A stretch of DNA of 64,000 bases from Desulfobacula sp. (GTDB lineage: Bacteria; Desulfobacterota; Desulfobacteria; Desulfobacterales; Desulfobacteraceae): positions 1 through 64,000 of the forward strand of contig JABGOU010000017.1 in assembly GCA_018645325.1 (NCBI GenBank), written 5' to 3'. This document shows positions 1 to 9,793 of the stretch, piece after piece. Every line of letters begins with the position of its first letter. Position 1 is the first letter of the stretch. A program made the translations under genes and the position numbers. The notes beneath the pieces are model-generated. The model had not been told where the DNA came from, did not search any database, and worked only from the letters and a program-made list of their open reading frames with translations.

Positions 1-312
1 AGGGAACTTGAAAATGCAATTGAACATGCTTTTGTTCTTTGCAACTATAATCAAATTGAATTAGCAGATTTACCAGTGGAACTCAGAGAGACTCAAATGG
101 AAAAAACAGTCAACACTTTTAACCAATATGACAAAACTGATCAGATGAAAAGTAATTATCAGCCCCATTCTTTGACAAGGGAATCCTTGGTTAATTTGCT
201 TGACGATTGCGGTTGGAATAAAGCAGAAGTTGGAAGACGGATTAATAAAAGCAGAACAGCAGTTTGGAAATATATGAAAAAATGGGATATCCCATTACAA
301 AGAAAATTATAA
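1..312 (+). CDS. Sigma-54-dependent transcriptional activator, C-terminal end (partial)
   Basis: The gene is cut by the window edge and reads in frame from base 1. The first residues, RELENAIEHAFVLC, match the end of the AAA+ sigma-54 interaction module of NtrC-type activators. After a polar linker of about 45 residues comes a Fis-type helix-turn-helix (GWNKAEVGRRINKSRTAVWK) just before the end. The family binds enhancer sites and hydrolyses ATP to open sigma-54 promoters. The input domain and ATPase core lie outside the window, so the signal is unknown. The first ATG or GTG inside the fragment is not the real start. I am confident of the family and have no evidence for the target genes. Confidence 0.8.
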   Translation, partial: RELENAIEHAFVLCNYNQIELADLPVELRETQMEKTVNTFNQYDKTDQMKSNYQPHSLTRESLVNLLDDCGWNKAEVGRRINKSRTAVWKYMKKWDIPLQRKL

Positions 313-316
313 AAAA

Positions 317-345
317 GTCTTAGCAACTTTTAGAATTGCTAAGGG
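317..345 (-). terminator. Hairpin between the activator and the response-regulator gene
   Basis: CTTAGCAA at 319-326 pairs with TTGCTAAG at 336-343. Read on the minus strand the stem is followed by a run of six T, as in an intrinsic terminator, so it could end transcripts of the convergent response-regulator gene. On the plus strand it follows the activator stop by a few bases but has no T run. The distance of 150 bases from the response-regulator stop keeps confidence moderate. Confidence 0.4.
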
Positions 346-494
346 TTCACTCAAAAATAAGTTACCAATTTTTGCGCGTGACCTTTAGGTTAGGAGTTGA
401 GTCACCTGTTCCGACAGGGCATGGCTGTTGTGGTGACCCCCTGCAAGCGGCATTTGCTTTAACAAATTAAAGCTTTAAAATTATTAAATGGACG

Positions 495-875
495 CTATTC
501 AAGCATTCTTTCAATATGCGTGATAAGTTTTTCAGTGGTGATGGGTTTAGCAAGGGTCGGACGGCCCTCTATAATTCCTTCTTGAAATTCTGCTTCTGCT
601 TCAGTTACAATTGCCGTTAGAAAAACAATGGGAATGTCTTTAAGATCCTTTTCCTGGGAAATCTTTTTACATATTTCAGTCCCATACATATCCGGCATGA
701 CCACATCCAAAATAATTAAATCCGGTTTAAACTCCCGGGCAGCAGACAGCGCCATGCGGCTTTTGCTCTCCGTTTTAACTTCATATTCACCCGTTTTTTC
801 AAGATTTATTTTCACCATCCAGCAAAAAGTCTTCTCATCATCCACAATCAATATCTTTTTTTTTCCCATCTTCAT
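495..875 (-). CDS. Single-domain response regulator (CheY-like receiver)
   Basis: The 126-residue protein is one receiver domain without an output domain. The acidic pair is in ILIVDDEK near residues 8-15, the phospho-acceptor Asp in LIILDVVMPDMYG near 57, the Thr in FLTAIV and the conserved Lys-Pro in LAKPITTEKL near 109. Such proteins carry phosphoryl groups between kinases or bind partner proteins. It lies 96 bases downstream of the REC-PAS histidine kinase on the same strand, so the two are probably co-transcribed partners. The stop codon is TAG. What it controls cannot be read from the sequence. Confidence 0.9.
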   Translation of the reverse strand: MKMGKKKILIVDDEKTFCWMVKINLEKTGEYEVKTESKSRMALSAAREFKPDLIILDVVMPDMYGTEICKKISQEKDLKDIPIVFLTAIVTEAEAEFQEGIIEGRPTLAKPITTEKLITHIERMLE

Positions 876-971
876 TCTCCCCTGCTAAACCGGATATTCC
901 GGAGTCAAAATTAAAGATTGATTATTGACATAACTGCTTTGTTCTTTTCTTATCCACTATTAAGAGACTGT

Positions 972-2645
972 TTAAACCTTTAGCATCACGATGACTTTGG
1001 CGCCGCCCTTTGGTCTGTTTTTTATCTCGATCCTCCCGTCATGCATATCGATGATACGCTTAACAATGGATAAACCCAGGCCTGTCCCTTCCTCCCGCAG
1101 CCGGGTGGTAAAGAAAGGATTAAATATTTTGTCTAAATTTTTTGCTTCGATTCCCATACCCGTATCTTTGATTTCAATAATTGCAACGGGGCCCCGGGGT
1201 TTTGAATAAGTGCTTATTTTTGCAGGCAAATCAGATTTCAGGTTGGACAAATTTTGGATATATGTTTTAATTATCAGCTTGCCACCCGTGGGCATGGCCT
1301 CGGCAGCATTGATAAAAAGATTGATAAACACCTGTTTGAGTTTATTGCGGTCTAAAGCCGCACAAGGGAGTGGATGGTTTAAATCGGTATCAATCTCGAT
1401 GTGACGGCGTTCAAATTCATGTTTCACCAGCATTAGCGATTCCTCCACAATTGCGTTTAAATTTTGAGGCGAAAGCTCCAATGGCTTGGCGCTGGAGAAG
1501 TCAAGTAAATCCTTGACAATCGTATCGGCGCGGTCCACTGCATTTACCATAAAATTTAATGTCTGAGTGACGTTTTCGTCATCCGTTGAAACGGCCTGTG
1601 CAAGGTAGTCGATCCCCTGCATGATAATGGCCAGCGGGTTTTTCACCTCATGGGCCACACCACTGGCCAGACGTCCGACCAGCTCCATTTTCGCGGCTTG
1701 AATCAACTGGAACTGGGTATCTTTAAGTTTAAGATAGGCCTCTGATAAAGATGCCTGGACCTTTTTGCGTTCTTCGATCTCAGCCTTAAGCTTTATATTG
1801 GCCATCATCAGTTCAGTGGTCTGTTCGTGACGTTTGGTAATATCACGCAATGAGGCAAGATAGGCACCTTTGCCTTCCCATTGGGTTTGGGCGATGCGCA
1901 TTTCCACAATCACCTTATTCCCATCGCTTCGAATGACATCTAGCTCCGTTGACTCCCCTTTGCATACAGGAAATCCGAACAGCTCATCCTCAGCAAATTC
2001 TGCTTTCCGATCAAAAAGCAATCTAGCGGCTGGATTTATCAACTTAATGTACCCTTTGTGATCCAAGACAACAATTCCATCCACCACCTTTTCAACGATA
2101 TTGCGAAAGCTTTCCTTACTGCGCAAAAGCTTTTGCTCTACATCCTGCCGCTTGGCAACTTCGTCCTGCAGCTCCAGCATTTTTTTTTCAAGTTTTTGCA
2201 CCAGACGTTCGCTGTAAAGTTTAAGAATCTCAGCTTGGGGATCCGGCTCCATTGGTGTACGCTTTGCTTTTTGATCCTGTTTTATTTTGTTAATGACGCC
2301 CATTAACTCATCAATACCGGCCGGTTTCTGAATAAAGGCATCTGCTCCTATTTTGTCCGCCAATATCTTATCCTTGGTATCGATATAGGTACCGCTGTAT
2401 AAAACAAAAAAGACGTCCTTAATTTTTTCATTACCTCTTACTGCCCGGCAGAGCTGATATCCATCCATGATGGGCATTAAAATATCGGAAATGATCATCT
2501 CAAAACCTGGGCCTTGCGACGTCTGCAACATGTCAAGGGCTTGGGCCCCGTTACCGGCTGAAAACACCTTGTGGTCAAAGCGTTCAAGTTGCTTTTGCAG
2601 CAATTTGAGATTCTGCTTTTCATCATCCACAATTAGTATTTTCAT
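972..2645 (-). CDS. Histidine kinase with N-terminal receiver and PAS domain
   Basis: The 557-residue cytoplasmic protein has no membrane segment. It starts with a receiver domain (about 1-125, ILIVDDEKQN), followed by a coiled coil (about 135-185) and a PAS domain (about 180-290). A dimerisation and phospho-acceptor helix with His in GVAHEVKNPLA follows (about 315-385). The catalytic ATPase domain (about 430-557) has N box NLFINAAEAMP, G1 DTGMGIE and G2 GTGLGLSIV. Its own receiver suggests that it is switched by another kinase or by feedback. The gene upstream of the stand-alone response regulator is a natural donor to it. The PAS ligand is unknown. Confidence 0.9.
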   Translation of the reverse strand: MKILIVDDEKQNLKLLQKQLERFDHKVFSAGNGAQALDMLQTSQGPGFEMIISDILMPIMDGYQLCRAVRGNEKIKDVFFVLYSGTYIDTKDKILADKIGADAFIQKPAGIDELMGVINKIKQDQKAKRTPMEPDPQAEILKLYSERLVQKLEKKMLELQDEVAKRQDVEQKLLRSKESFRNIVEKVVDGIVVLDHKGYIKLINPAARLLFDRKAEFAEDELFGFPVCKGESTELDVIRSDGNKVIVEMRIAQTQWEGKGAYLASLRDITKRHEQTTELMMANIKLKAEIEERKKVQASLSEAYLKLKDTQFQLIQAAKMELVGRLASGVAHEVKNPLAIIMQGIDYLAQAVSTDDENVTQTLNFMVNAVDRADTIVKDLLDFSSAKPLELSPQNLNAIVEESLMLVKHEFERRHIEIDTDLNHPLPCAALDRNKLKQVFINLFINAAEAMPTGGKLIIKTYIQNLSNLKSDLPAKISTYSKPRGPVAIIEIKDTGMGIEAKNLDKIFNPFFTTRLREEGTGLGLSIVKRIIDMHDGRIEIKNRPKGGAKVIVMLKV

Positions 2646-2890
2646 GAGATTTCATGTACCTGTTTATGTGGGAAGTTTTTTAACTGATATTATTAATATT
2701 CTGAGTTATAAAAGAATATTTTTTTCATATTGGCTATATGCCAACATGCAGGTTAACAAAGTCAAGAATAAACCTAAATCCACCACCTGATGATTGAGAA
2801 CCTTATGGCAAATTCAATTCTTCCAAAGCGCTTATTTTTACCCGTTTCACAAAAATTCAAATGCTCATGCTGATACCCGAGGGTAAAAGC

Positions 2891-4180
2891 TTAATTTAAA
2901 AATAGTGAACAAGCCAGGATTGCAAACAACACGCCGGCCACATCTGCCGTTAGGGCTGTCACAAGGGCGTGTCGAATCCTTCTTATCTGAACTGATCCAA
3001 AATACACAGCCATCACATAAAATGTGGTTTCTGTTGATCCCTGCAATGTAGAAACCAGAAGCCCTGTATAAGTGTCCGGCCCTATGGACGGGTCATTAAT
3101 AATAGAGGCCAGGATTGCATAGGCACCAGACCCGGAAAGCGGCCTCATTAAGGCCATGGGCAATGCCTCAGCCGGAAGACCAAAATTGGCTGTAACACTT
3201 GAAAGAGCATTTACGATAATCTGCAACCCTCCACTGGCCTTGAGCATGCCTACTGCAACAAGGATGGCAACCATGTAGGGAATAATTCTCAATGCCACCT
3301 GGAATCCTTCTTTAGCCCCTTCGACAAAGACCTCATAAATTTGAACCTTTTTAACCAGGCCAAATCCTAAAAATCCAACCATTAAACTGGGTAAAATCCA
3401 GGGCGATACGCTCCGTCCAAAAAGTATTGCCACTGGAATAAGGGAAGATAGAATCCCAAGAGCCAGGAGAGTGACCCACAAGGGATATCCATCAGATGCG
3501 TCTTTTAGCGTATCATCCGTTGATGAGTCTTTTGCCCCTGTTTCACTATCTTTTATATGGGTGATCTGTTTTTGTGGGAAAAACCTCTGATAAATTTTGG
3601 CAGCCATAATGGCAACGCTTGTAGAACCTATGGTGGCAAATAAAGTGGTCGGTAAAATAGCAGCCGGATCAATGGAGCCTGCTGCAGCCCTCAGGGCAAT
3701 TACACCCGTGGGCAGAAGCGTAACCGAAGATGTATTTATAGCCATGAAAAGTGCCATTGAATTCGTAGCCTCCCCTTTCACGGGATTGAGCCTGTCAAGC
3801 TCCTGCATGGCCCTTATGCCAAAGGGGGTGGCTGCATTACCCAGCCCAAGGGCATTAGCCGCAAGGTTTAAAATCATGGCGCCCATGGCAGGGTGATCAG
3901 GTGGCACATCCGGAAAGAGCCTGACCATTAAAGGCCTTATCAATTTTGCCAGAATGGTCAGCATTCCACCTGCTTCAGCCACTTTCATCAACCCAAGGAA
4001 TAGAGCCATCACCCCTACAAGACCGATGGCCAGGTCAACAGCAGCACCAGCAGAATCAATCATTGCCTTTGAAAGGATCTCCATGGGCATCTGATCTGCC
4101 TGACCCGGAACAAAAATAATCTGCTGCCATCCAGCATAGATAAAAGCTAAAAAAACAATAATGATAAATATTTTATTCAT
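2891..4180 (-). CDS. SpmA/SpmB-like nucleoside-recognition (Gate) domain membrane protein
   Basis: The 429-residue integral membrane protein looks like SpmA and SpmB of spore formers joined in one chain. The first half has the Gate-domain motif NLAANALGLGNAATPFG. The second half repeats the fold with RPLSGSGAYAILAS and GLLVSTLQGSTETTFYV. A charged loop of about 40 residues, near 200-240, separates the halves. Non-sporulating bacteria carry such fusions, but the transported substrate is not known; Gate domains belong to nucleoside-transporter-like and other carriers. It stands alone on its strand with no obvious partner. Confidence 0.8.
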   Translation of the reverse strand: MNKIFIIIVFLAFIYAGWQQIIFVPGQADQMPMEILSKAMIDSAGAAVDLAIGLVGVMALFLGLMKVAEAGGMLTILAKLIRPLMVRLFPDVPPDHPAMGAMILNLAANALGLGNAATPFGIRAMQELDRLNPVKGEATNSMALFMAINTSSVTLLPTGVIALRAAAGSIDPAAILPTTLFATIGSTSVAIMAAKIYQRFFPQKQITHIKDSETGAKDSSTDDTLKDASDGYPLWVTLLALGILSSLIPVAILFGRSVSPWILPSLMVGFLGFGLVKKVQIYEVFVEGAKEGFQVALRIIPYMVAILVAVGMLKASGGLQIIVNALSSVTANFGLPAEALPMALMRPLSGSGAYAILASIINDPSIGPDTYTGLLVSTLQGSTETTFYVMAVYFGSVQIRRIRHALVTALTADVAGVLFAILACSLFLN

Positions 4181-4395
4181 TTCACCTTTTTCATTTAAAA
4201 TAATTTCTATTGTTTCCCACGCTTAACATAAGTTCTCCTTTCTTAATAGACCATTTTTTTAAAATATCATAAAAAATGTTCTTGATCATTTCGCATGGAT
4301 AGCTGCCCCCGGATTTGAAGGAACTATTATTTGAATCTTTTTAAATAAAGATTGCCAAGTGATAATTTGAATTATAAACAAAGAACATTAAAAAT

Positions 4396-5706
4396 ATGGA
4401 GGCCATTGAACCCTTGAAGTCAAATAACCAGAATACTAAAACCTTCCAAACCAAAAGCCTTTCAAATAAATTTTCAATCCAATTAAATAATCGTGGCGTA
4501 AACGAATATACCAAGGTCAGTTTTCCTGTAAAATATGGGCTTTTTTCAAGGTTTGAAACCAGAGATTATATATTTGAATTTAATCTTAATCATGAAATCA
4601 GGCATGCGAAATCCAAAAAAAAAGACTGGCTCCATCCATCCGAATGGCTTAAAAGAACCATGGGAAATGACTGGGTCTATTATTCCACTGGTGGTTATTC
4701 AGGAGTTTTTGAGGCTCTGGGGGAATATTATCTGCCCAACCTTATGTATCCTACAAATTCACTTCTTGGCGGCAGGCCTTTTAAAGAAAACCAAATAGAT
4801 TGTATTGTAAAAAATTGGTATCAAATCATATCACAATTACCAGATACAGGTATGCCGGAAAAATTTTCCAGGTGGATTCAATCCATCCGGCAAAAAACCC
4901 CTGAAGAATTGCATAAAAAGGCTCAAAAGCTGTTTGAAATATCCGGCTCAAGGGTGACTGTGATGCCGCCAGATGCCCGGCATGTTGATTATAATATAAT
5001 CCCTTTAACTATTTCTGACGGGTGTCTGTATAAATGCCGGTTTTGCAAAGTAAAAAATAATAAAAAATTCTCAATACGATCCAGACAGGATATTGATAAC
5101 CAGATCATCCAACTCAGGAAATTGTATAACCGGGACATCATTAATTTTAATGCCTTGTTTTTAGGGGAACATGATGCATTAAATGCACCTTGTGAATTAA
5201 TTCTTAATACAGTGCAGGATGCCTATGATGCTTTTGAGTTCCAGACATCAATCATGAAAAAAGCCTACCTGTTTTTGTTTGGGAGTGTGGACTCTTTTTT
5301 AAATACTGACGAAATTCTTTTTAAAACCCTCAATGGTCTTCCTTTTCAAACCTTTATCAATATCGGCCTTGAATCATATGATCAGGCAACATTAGATCTT
5401 CTGGGCAAACCTTTGAACAAAAAACAGGTGAGACATGCATTTGAAAAAATACAAGTTATAAATAATACATTCCCCAATATAGAAATCACCTGCAATTTTG
5501 TCATGGATGAAAGTCTTCCTGATTCTCACTATGAGGCTTTAATGACCCTTATCAGAAAAAGTGTCAACAGACCAAGGCCCAAAGGATGTGTTTATCTGTC
5601 TCCTTTGAAATTCGGAAGTCCCTCCCGCCAGGTGCTCTATGATTTTTATAAACTAAAGTCCTTAAGCCGGTTTCCCACCTTTCTATATATTATACAGCGG
5701 CTGTGA
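4396..5706 (+). CDS. Radical SAM protein of unknown function
   Basis: The 436-residue protein has the radical SAM cluster motif C-x3-C-x2-C (CLYKCRFC, Cys210, Cys214, Cys217), unusually far from the N terminus. About 200 residues of unassigned sequence precede it. The TIM-barrel part after it contains NIGLESYDQATLDLLGKPLNK, typical of the Elp3/HemN-like SAM-binding region. There is no B12-binding domain and no extra cysteine cluster that I can see. No Shine-Dalgarno sequence precedes the ATG; a GGAGG lies inside the first codons, so translation may begin a few codons later. The gene is alone between opposite-strand operons. The reaction cannot be deduced. Confidence 0.75.
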   Translation: MEAIEPLKSNNQNTKTFQTKSLSNKFSIQLNNRGVNEYTKVSFPVKYGLFSRFETRDYIFEFNLNHEIRHAKSKKKDWLHPSEWLKRTMGNDWVYYSTGGYSGVFEALGEYYLPNLMYPTNSLLGGRPFKENQIDCIVKNWYQIISQLPDTGMPEKFSRWIQSIRQKTPEELHKKAQKLFEISGSRVTVMPPDARHVDYNIIPLTISDGCLYKCRFCKVKNNKKFSIRSRQDIDNQIIQLRKLYNRDIINFNALFLGEHDALNAPCELILNTVQDAYDAFEFQTSIMKKAYLFLFGSVDSFLNTDEILFKTLNGLPFQTFINIGLESYDQATLDLLGKPLNKKQVRHAFEKIQVINNTFPNIEITCNFVMDESLPDSHYEALMTLIRKSVNRPRPKGCVYLSPLKFGSPSRQVLYDFYKLKSLSRFPTFLYIIQRL

Positions 5707-5752
5707 AAATTTCATCCCCTACTGAAAAATATTATTAATTGTTCAGCCCTTT

Positions 5753-6568
5753 TCAATCTTCAGGCCAGAGGTCGTAAAAATGATTGACAGGCCCATGACC
5801 TTTACCTGTTTTATATTCTGCCCCTGCTTTAAGGGCGCAGGTAATATAAGCTTTGGCATTCTGGACAGCAGTTTTGAGCCCAAACCCTTTGGCAAGATTG
5901 GCACATATTGCTGAAGACAGTGTGCACCCCGTACCGTGGGAATTTGGGGTATCAATTCGTTTACCAGGCAGCTTTGTCATGGTATCTGTATTTTTTTGGT
6001 ATAAAAAATCACAACTGTCAACATTGTCGAGATGACCACCTTTGAGCAGGACACTGGGACATCCCAGACCTGCAAGATCCCTTACTGCCCATTCCATATC
6101 TTCCTTGGTTTCAACATCACGGCCCAGCAAAATAGAAGCTTCCGGCAGGTTGGGTGTTATAATGGTCACCCTGGGAATAAGGATGGTTTTCAATGCATGT
6201 ACTGCATTATCACGGAGCAGTTTATCCCCGCTTTTGGAAATCATTACAGGGTCAAGGACAATATTGGAACTATTCCATTGAACAAGTTTTTTAGCCACCA
6301 TTTCAATGACTTCAGGGGAATGGAGCATACCTATTTTTACTGCATCCGTGCCAATGTCTGAAAGCACTGCATCAATCTGTTGTCCGATAAATTCGGGTGG
6401 AACCGGAAAAATACCCGTGACCACCCGGGTATTTTGTGCAGTCAGGGCAGTAACAGCAGACATGCCAAAACAGCCCAGAGCACAAAAAGTTTTTAAATCA
6501 GCCTGAATACCGGCACCACCACCGCTGTCCGAGCCTGCAATGGTCAATGCCCTATAATAATATTTCAT
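5753..6568 (-). CDS. thiD: Hydroxymethylpyrimidine/phosphomethylpyrimidine kinase
   Basis: ThiD phosphorylates hydroxymethylpyrimidine (HMP) twice to HMP-pyrophosphate, the pyrimidine half of thiamine. The 271-residue length is normal. The N terminus ALTIAGSDSGGGAGIQADLKT is the substrate-binding ribokinase-fold signature, and DTPNSHGTGCTLSSAI near residue 210 holds the anion hole and catalytic Asp region. A clear AAGGAG precedes the ATG, and the start overlaps the end of thiE by four bases. It is the last gene of the thiamine operon. Confidence 0.95.
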   Translation of the reverse strand: MKYYYRALTIAGSDSGGGAGIQADLKTFCALGCFGMSAVTALTAQNTRVVTGIFPVPPEFIGQQIDAVLSDIGTDAVKIGMLHSPEVIEMVAKKLVQWNSSNIVLDPVMISKSGDKLLRDNAVHALKTILIPRVTIITPNLPEASILLGRDVETKEDMEWAVRDLAGLGCPSVLLKGGHLDNVDSCDFLYQKNTDTMTKLPGKRIDTPNSHGTGCTLSSAICANLAKGFGLKTAVQNAKAYITCALKAGAEYKTGKGHGPVNHFYDLWPED

Positions 6569-7206
6569 GATCTTTTCTCCTTTTGAAATTGAGTTTTTTC
6601 AAAAAAGCTGACCAATTTTGTTGTTGCATTAAAAACATCCTTTGCTGAACAAATTGCAGATACAACTGCAATAGAATCTGCACCTGATTTTATAACATCC
6701 TGGGCATTTGATGCATCAAGCCCGCCTATGGCCACAAGGTGATGGCGCGAATAATCTCTTATTCTTACAAGTCCTTCAAGGCCCCATGGGGCTTTTGTAT
6801 CTGTCTTGGTTGGAGTTGGAAATACAGGGCTGACCCCAAGGTAATCAACTTCCAGATCCTGTGCCTTTTGTACATCTTCCCAGGTTTCCACGGACAGACC
6901 TATAACAGCCTTGGGACCCATCAGCCTGCGGGCATGTTCATAGGGCATATCGCTCTGGCCAAGGTGAACACCATCAGCTTTTACGGCCAGGGCAATGTCA
7001 ACCCTGTCATTGATGATCAAGGGAATTTTTTCAGGTTTCAGTATGGAAACAAGATCAAGCGCTTTTTTCAAAAACATCCGGGTGCCAATATTTTTTTCCC
7101 GGAGCTGAACACAGGAAACACCAGCCTTTACAGCATCTATAACAATTGATTCAAGGGATTTTGCCTGGCAGGCGTTCTGGTCTGTTACAAGATAAATTCC
7201 TTTCAT
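6565..7206 (-). CDS. thiE: Thiamine-phosphate synthase
   Basis: ThiE couples HMP-pyrophosphate and thiazole phosphate to thiamine phosphate. The 213-residue TIM barrel has the expected motifs: YLVTDQNA at the start, QLREKNI, IINDRVDIALAVKADGVHLGQSDMP, GLSVETWEDV, DYLGVSPVFPTPTKTD and AIGGLDASN. AAGGAAG lies just ahead of the ATG. The gene is sandwiched between thiM and thiD with only an eight-base gap and a four-base overlap, so the three salvage enzymes are translated from one message. Confidence 0.95.
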   Translation of the reverse strand: MKGIYLVTDQNACQAKSLESIVIDAVKAGVSCVQLREKNIGTRMFLKKALDLVSILKPEKIPLIINDRVDIALAVKADGVHLGQSDMPYEHARRLMGPKAVIGLSVETWEDVQKAQDLEVDYLGVSPVFPTPTKTDTKAPWGLEGLVRIRDYSRHHLVAIGGLDASNAQDVIKSGADSIAVVSAICSAKDVFNATTKLVSFFEKTQFQKEKRS

Positions 7207-7214
7207 GATCTTCC

Positions 7215-8012
7215 TTAATCGTTAAAGAGTTCCTTAATATGGGTTTCAGACAATTGATAAAGAGCATCAATAAAATTCACCTGAAGTGTTCCAGGACCCG
7301 GGGCATTTTGTCCTGCCATTTCCCCTGCAATGCCCATAACTGCCATGGCATGGGCTGCTGCCATATCAAATTCCTGATTGACTGCAGCAAAAGCGCCGCA
7401 AAGGGCTGTGGCAGTGCAACCAAGGCCTGTGACTCGAGGCATCATGGCATGGCCGTTTTTCACCTGAATTATTGCGTCTTGTGATACAATATAATCTTTT
7501 TCACCTGAAATGCAGACCACACAGTTAAATTCCTGTGCCAGGGATTTAGCGGAGTCAATGGCCTGATCAGAAGCATTGGTACTGTCTACCCCTTTTGTTC
7601 TCTGATCTTTTTTGCAAAGGGCTATTATTTCAGACCCATTCCCCCGGATAATGGATGGGGACGATGCCTGGATAAGTTCTCTTGCAGTACGGGTTCTGTA
7701 TTGGGTGGCACCAACCCCCACAGGATCTATGATGATGGGAATCTGCCTTTGTAAAGCTTTTTTGGCTGCCTTGAACATGGCCTCAATCCAGGCATCGCTC
7801 AAGGTTCCTATATTGATAACCAGGGCTCCTGCAATCCCTGCCATATCTTCCACTTCAGGCACGGCATGGGCCATAACAGGGGAAGCGCCTATGGCAAGAA
7901 GAGCATTGGCCGTAGTGTTCATTACCACATAATTTGTGATATTGTGCACCAGGGGAGCATTTTTTCTTATTTTTTCAACGTCTTTTATAATACTTGATGG
8001 GTTGATTTTCAT
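7215..8012 (-). CDS. thiM: Hydroxyethylthiazole kinase
   Basis: ThiM phosphorylates 4-methyl-5-(2-hydroxyethyl)thiazole, allowing the thiazole half of thiamine to be salvaged. The 265 residues include [21 protein letters not shown] near the N terminus, the family signature; [20 protein letters not shown]; and the active-site region [16 protein letters not shown] near 195. AAGGAGAA precedes the ATG. With ThiE and ThiD it makes a route that uses only imported or recycled precursors. No ThiC, ThiG, ThiS or ThiH occurs in this operon. Confidence 0.95.
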   Translation of the reverse strand: MKINPSSIIKDVEKIRKNAPLVHNITNYVVMNTTANALLAIGASPVMAHAVPEVEDMAGIAGALVINIGTLSDAWIEAMFKAAKKALQRQIPIIIDPVGVGATQYRTRTARELIQASSPSIIRGNGSEIIALCKKDQRTKGVDSTNASDQAIDSAKSLAQEFNCVVCISGEKDYIVSQDAIIQVKNGHAMMPRVTGLGCTATALCGAFAAVNQEFDMAAAHAMAVMGIAGEMAGQNAPGPGTLQVNFIDALYQLSETHIKELFND

Positions 8013-8023
8013 TGGGGTTCTCC

Positions 8024-8959
8024 TTATTTCCAGTTATGGATGAGCATTGCTGCATCCACTTTATTTTTAATGAGGCCGTATTCCAGGGCAAAATCGGCAA
8101 ATGCCTGCCATTTAACTATGTTGTGACCGGATTTGACTGCAAAATAAGGCCGGGTAAGTTCAAAGGCCTTGGTTTCAATATTTTTATCTGCCTGGGGTAC
8201 GGCGGACAGATAAGTTGCCAGGGCATCGTCAGGATCTGCCTTTGTATAGGCAAAAGCTTTTTCAATAGCAGTTACAAAGCCTTTGACAACGTCTGGTTTT
8301 TCCCTTAAGATTTTTTGCCCGCAGACAAAAATCAATTCTTCATAATCCGGGATTCCCCATTTTTCCAATTCAAAAAACTCTGCCTTATACCCGTGCTGGG
8401 CCATGCCAACTGTTTCATAGGTCTTAAAAGGTCCCATAACGGCATCCACTTTATTGGAGACCAGGGCCGGCAGGATGGTAAATCCCACATTCACAGGAGT
8501 GTAATCCTGGATCTTGTTGATGGAGGCAAAAGCTTTTAAGAGAACATCCATAAGCCCGGGTACGGTATAGCCAATCTTTTTATGGGACAAGTCTTTGGGA
8601 GTTTTGATTCCCCTGCCCTCAAGGAAAAGCAGGGTTGTCAATGGATGAACCACAAGGGGTGCCACCACCTTGACTGGAAGGCCCTGATCTGCAGCAATAA
8701 TGGTCTGGGGCTGATATGAAACTGCAAGATCCATAGTGCCGGCTGCTGCAAGTTTCAACGCATCTGAGGTTTCAGATGGGCTGATGATATTCACGGAAAG
8801 CCCCTGTTCAAAAAAATATCCTTTTTCTTTTGCCACATAAATGGGCAAATGATCCACATTGGGAAACCAGTCCAGCATGAGGTTGAGTTTTTCCCCTGCC
8901 ATAAGGCCAGGACTTCCTATCAAGGTGGCCAGCAGAATAATACCAATAATTTTTTTCAC
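8024..8959 (-). CDS. ABC transporter binding protein for a thiamine pyrimidine precursor (ThiY/NMT1-like)
   Basis: The 311-residue exported protein has a signal peptide ending near LMAGEKLNL. Its mature part is of the NMT1/THI5-like fold: [23 protein letters not shown] at the start, then [23 protein letters not shown]. ThiY proteins bind formylaminopyrimidine or HMP outside the cytoplasmic membrane. The place under a TPP riboswitch, with a permease, an ATPase and thiD, supports a pyrimidine precursor as ligand; the exact molecule is an inference. Translation starts at GTG, set by the AAGGAG upstream. Confidence 0.85.
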   Translation of the reverse strand: MKKIIGIILLATLIGSPGLMAGEKLNLMLDWFPNVDHLPIYVAKEKGYFFEQGLSVNIISPSETSDALKLAAAGTMDLAVSYQPQTIIAADQGLPVKVVAPLVVHPLTTLLFLEGRGIKTPKDLSHKKIGYTVPGLMDVLLKAFASINKIQDYTPVNVGFTILPALVSNKVDAVMGPFKTYETVGMAQHGYKAEFFELEKWGIPDYEELIFVCGQKILREKPDVVKGFVTAIEKAFAYTKADPDDALATYLSAVPQADKNIETKAFELTRPYFAVKSGHNIVKWQAFADFALEYGLIKNKVDAAMLIHNWK

Positions 8960-9055
8960 CTTTTATTCTCCTTTATTATTTTATGTAATTGTTCAGCCCG
9001 TTAAAAAAAATATCTCCAAAGCGGGTTCAAGCCTAATAGCTGAATAATTACCATT

Positions 9056-9793
9056 TTATTTCCATTTTATAATTTTTCTTTCCATGACACCCACCAGCCA
9101 CCACATGGCAAGACCCATGGCAGTGAGCCATAGGATAGCGGCAAAGACAAGGCCTACCTGAAGCCTTGCATTGGATTGAATCATGAGAAAGCCTAAGCCT
9201 TGCTGGGCTCCCACCCATTCCCCAATCACGGCCCCTATGGTGGCCACTGTTACCCCTACCTTCAGACCGGCAAAAAAACGAGGCAAAGCCCAGGGCCAGT
9301 AAAGCAGGACCAGGGTTTTAAAAAAAGACGCTCCCATGAGGCGGAACAACACCCTGAACTCAGGATCACAGCTTTTGAAGCCTTCCAGCAGGCTTACGCA
9401 GATGGGGAAAAAAATAATGATCCATGCCATGAAAACTTTGGAAGCAATCCCATAGCCAAGCCATACCACCAGAAGCGGGGCCAAAGCAAACACGGGTATG
9501 GCCTGGGAGGCCACAAGGAAAGGAGTAAGCGCCTTTTCCAGGGCAGGCTTTGCAAACATGACAATGGACAAGGGTATTGCAGTACACAATGCCATGCAAA
9601 TACCCAATAAGATTTCCGTAAATGTTATGACGGCATGTGGCAGAATAACAGGAGCCTGGATCAGGGCAATGGCAAATATACTTGAAGGGGGCGGGAGGAT
9701 AAACACGGGCACAGCAAGTATTCTGACACAGACCTCCCAGAGTCCCAGGATAAGAGCCACAAACAGCACTGCCAGCAAATTAACCCGGTTCAT
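9056..9793 (-). CDS. ABC transporter permease for a thiamine precursor (ThiX-like)
   Basis: The 245-residue membrane protein of the SsuC/TauC/ThiX class has about six membrane helices. It carries the EAA-type cytoplasmic loop that contacts the ATPase, in FRLMGASFFKTLVLLYWPWALPRF near residues 145-170. The start overlaps the end of the ATPase gene by 14 bases, and the binding protein follows about 96 bases later. Together with its neighbours it forms one importer regulated by the upstream TPP riboswitch. Confidence 0.88.
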   Translation of the reverse strand: MNRVNLLAVLFVALILGLWEVCVRILAVPVFILPPPSSIFAIALIQAPVILPHAVITFTEILLGICMALCTAIPLSIVMFAKPALEKALTPFLVASQAIPVFALAPLLVVWLGYGIASKVFMAWIIIFFPICVSLLEGFKSCDPEFRVLFRLMGASFFKTLVLLYWPWALPRFFAGLKVGVTVATIGAVIGEWVGAQQGLGFLMIQSNARLQVGLVFAAILWLTAMGLAMWWLVGVMERKIIKWK